From NCBI RefSeq assembly GCF_024166365.1, contig NC_064834.1, positions 52,928,001 to 52,992,000 on the forward strand: a DNA stretch of 64,000 bases. The letters are read 5' to 3'. Source of the stretch: Elephas maximus indicus. Taxonomy: Eukaryota > Chordata > Mammalia > Proboscidea > Elephantidae. Positions 63,865 through 64,000 of the stretch are shown one piece after another. Made by a program: the position numbers and the translations under genes. Under the pieces are notes generated by a model that saw only the letters and a list, made by a program, of their open reading frames with translations, searched no databases and was not told where the DNA came from. The first letter of the stretch is position 1, and each line of letters begins with the position of its first letter.

Positions 63865-64000
63865 TGTATGTAAGCTTTTAATTGAAATAAAGTGTATGTA
63901 TAGAAAAGTATGTAAATCATAAGTATACAGCTCAGTGAATTTTACTCAGATCAAGAAGTTCCCCCTTGTACCCCCTTTCCAGTCACTCACCCCCTGCTCC
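63865..64000 (+). repeat. Old LINE 3' UTR fragment (continues past window)
   Basis: 'gaaataaagtgtatgtatag', 'tacagctcagtgaattttac' and 'cagatcaagaagtt', the same family as 31498 and 40526. Confidence 0.6.

Larger units (their letters stand above)
55134..64000 (+). other. BTRC intron 1 (5' part)
   Basis: From the donor to the window end there is no further recognisable BTRC exon. The first intron is tens of kilobases long in other mammals, consistent with this. The first 450 bp belong to the CpG island; the rest is AT-rich with MIR, AfroSINE, L1 and DNA-transposon insertions listed separately. Confidence 0.85.

Noticed and set aside
55134-64000. The optional second BTRC exon
   Set aside because: No ORF in the intron sequence resembles its expected translation; it must lie outside the window.

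Overview
This window is vertebrate nuclear DNA from an afrotherian mammal, most likely a paenungulate (elephant, sirenian or hyrax). It carries about 30 tRNA-derived AfroSINE copies. Roughly a third lack a central segment of about 45 bp, which I recall as the diagnostic deletion of the hyrax-sirenian-proboscidean (HSP) subfamily. It also holds afrotherian-type L1 3' ends, RTE (BovB-like) 3' ends and a tRNA-Gly-headed SINE with an RTE-like tail. These sit on ancient mammalian repeats (MIR, L2, MER5, MER20, an MLT1-type LTR).

Only one protein-coding exon is supported: exon 1 of BTRC (beta-TrCP1, an F-box/WD40 subunit of the SCF ubiquitin ligase) at 55086-55133 on the + strand. It encodes 16 residues and ends at a GT splice donor. 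It sits in a TATA-less CpG-island promoter (about 54640-55610) with two ZNF143-type sites, a palindromic NRF1 site, a CCAAT box, an Sp1 site and two YY1 sites. Everything from 55134 to the end is BTRC intron 1.

Positions 1-54600 are non-coding. In mammals the gene upstream of BTRC is the homeobox gene LBX1, so this stretch is probably the LBX1-BTRC intergenic interval (inference: LBX1 itself is not present). Lineage-specific insertions are very uneven. Four blocks (about 1-4437, 7473-10970, 14673-21735 with one exception, and 25208-29650) are nearly free of them and contain low-repeat, AT-rich, homeodomain-site-rich stretches that look like conserved developmental enhancers. From about 30 kb to 54.5 kb retrotransposon insertions are dense and often nested.

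The observations most worth following are: (1) a 109-bp sequence at 19838-19946 with an ungapped 84% copy at 21479-21587 in which all six CpGs have decayed; (2) a U6 snRNA-AfroSINE chimera at 13867-14127 inside a MER5A, flanked by one target-site duplication; (3) two AfroSINEs with twin-priming-like 5' inversions; (4) two SINEs sharing about 20 bp of flank, implying a local duplication; and (5) an RTE element inserted within 100 bp of the BTRC promoter. I found no CRISPR array, operon, intact retrotransposon or novel protein-coding system.
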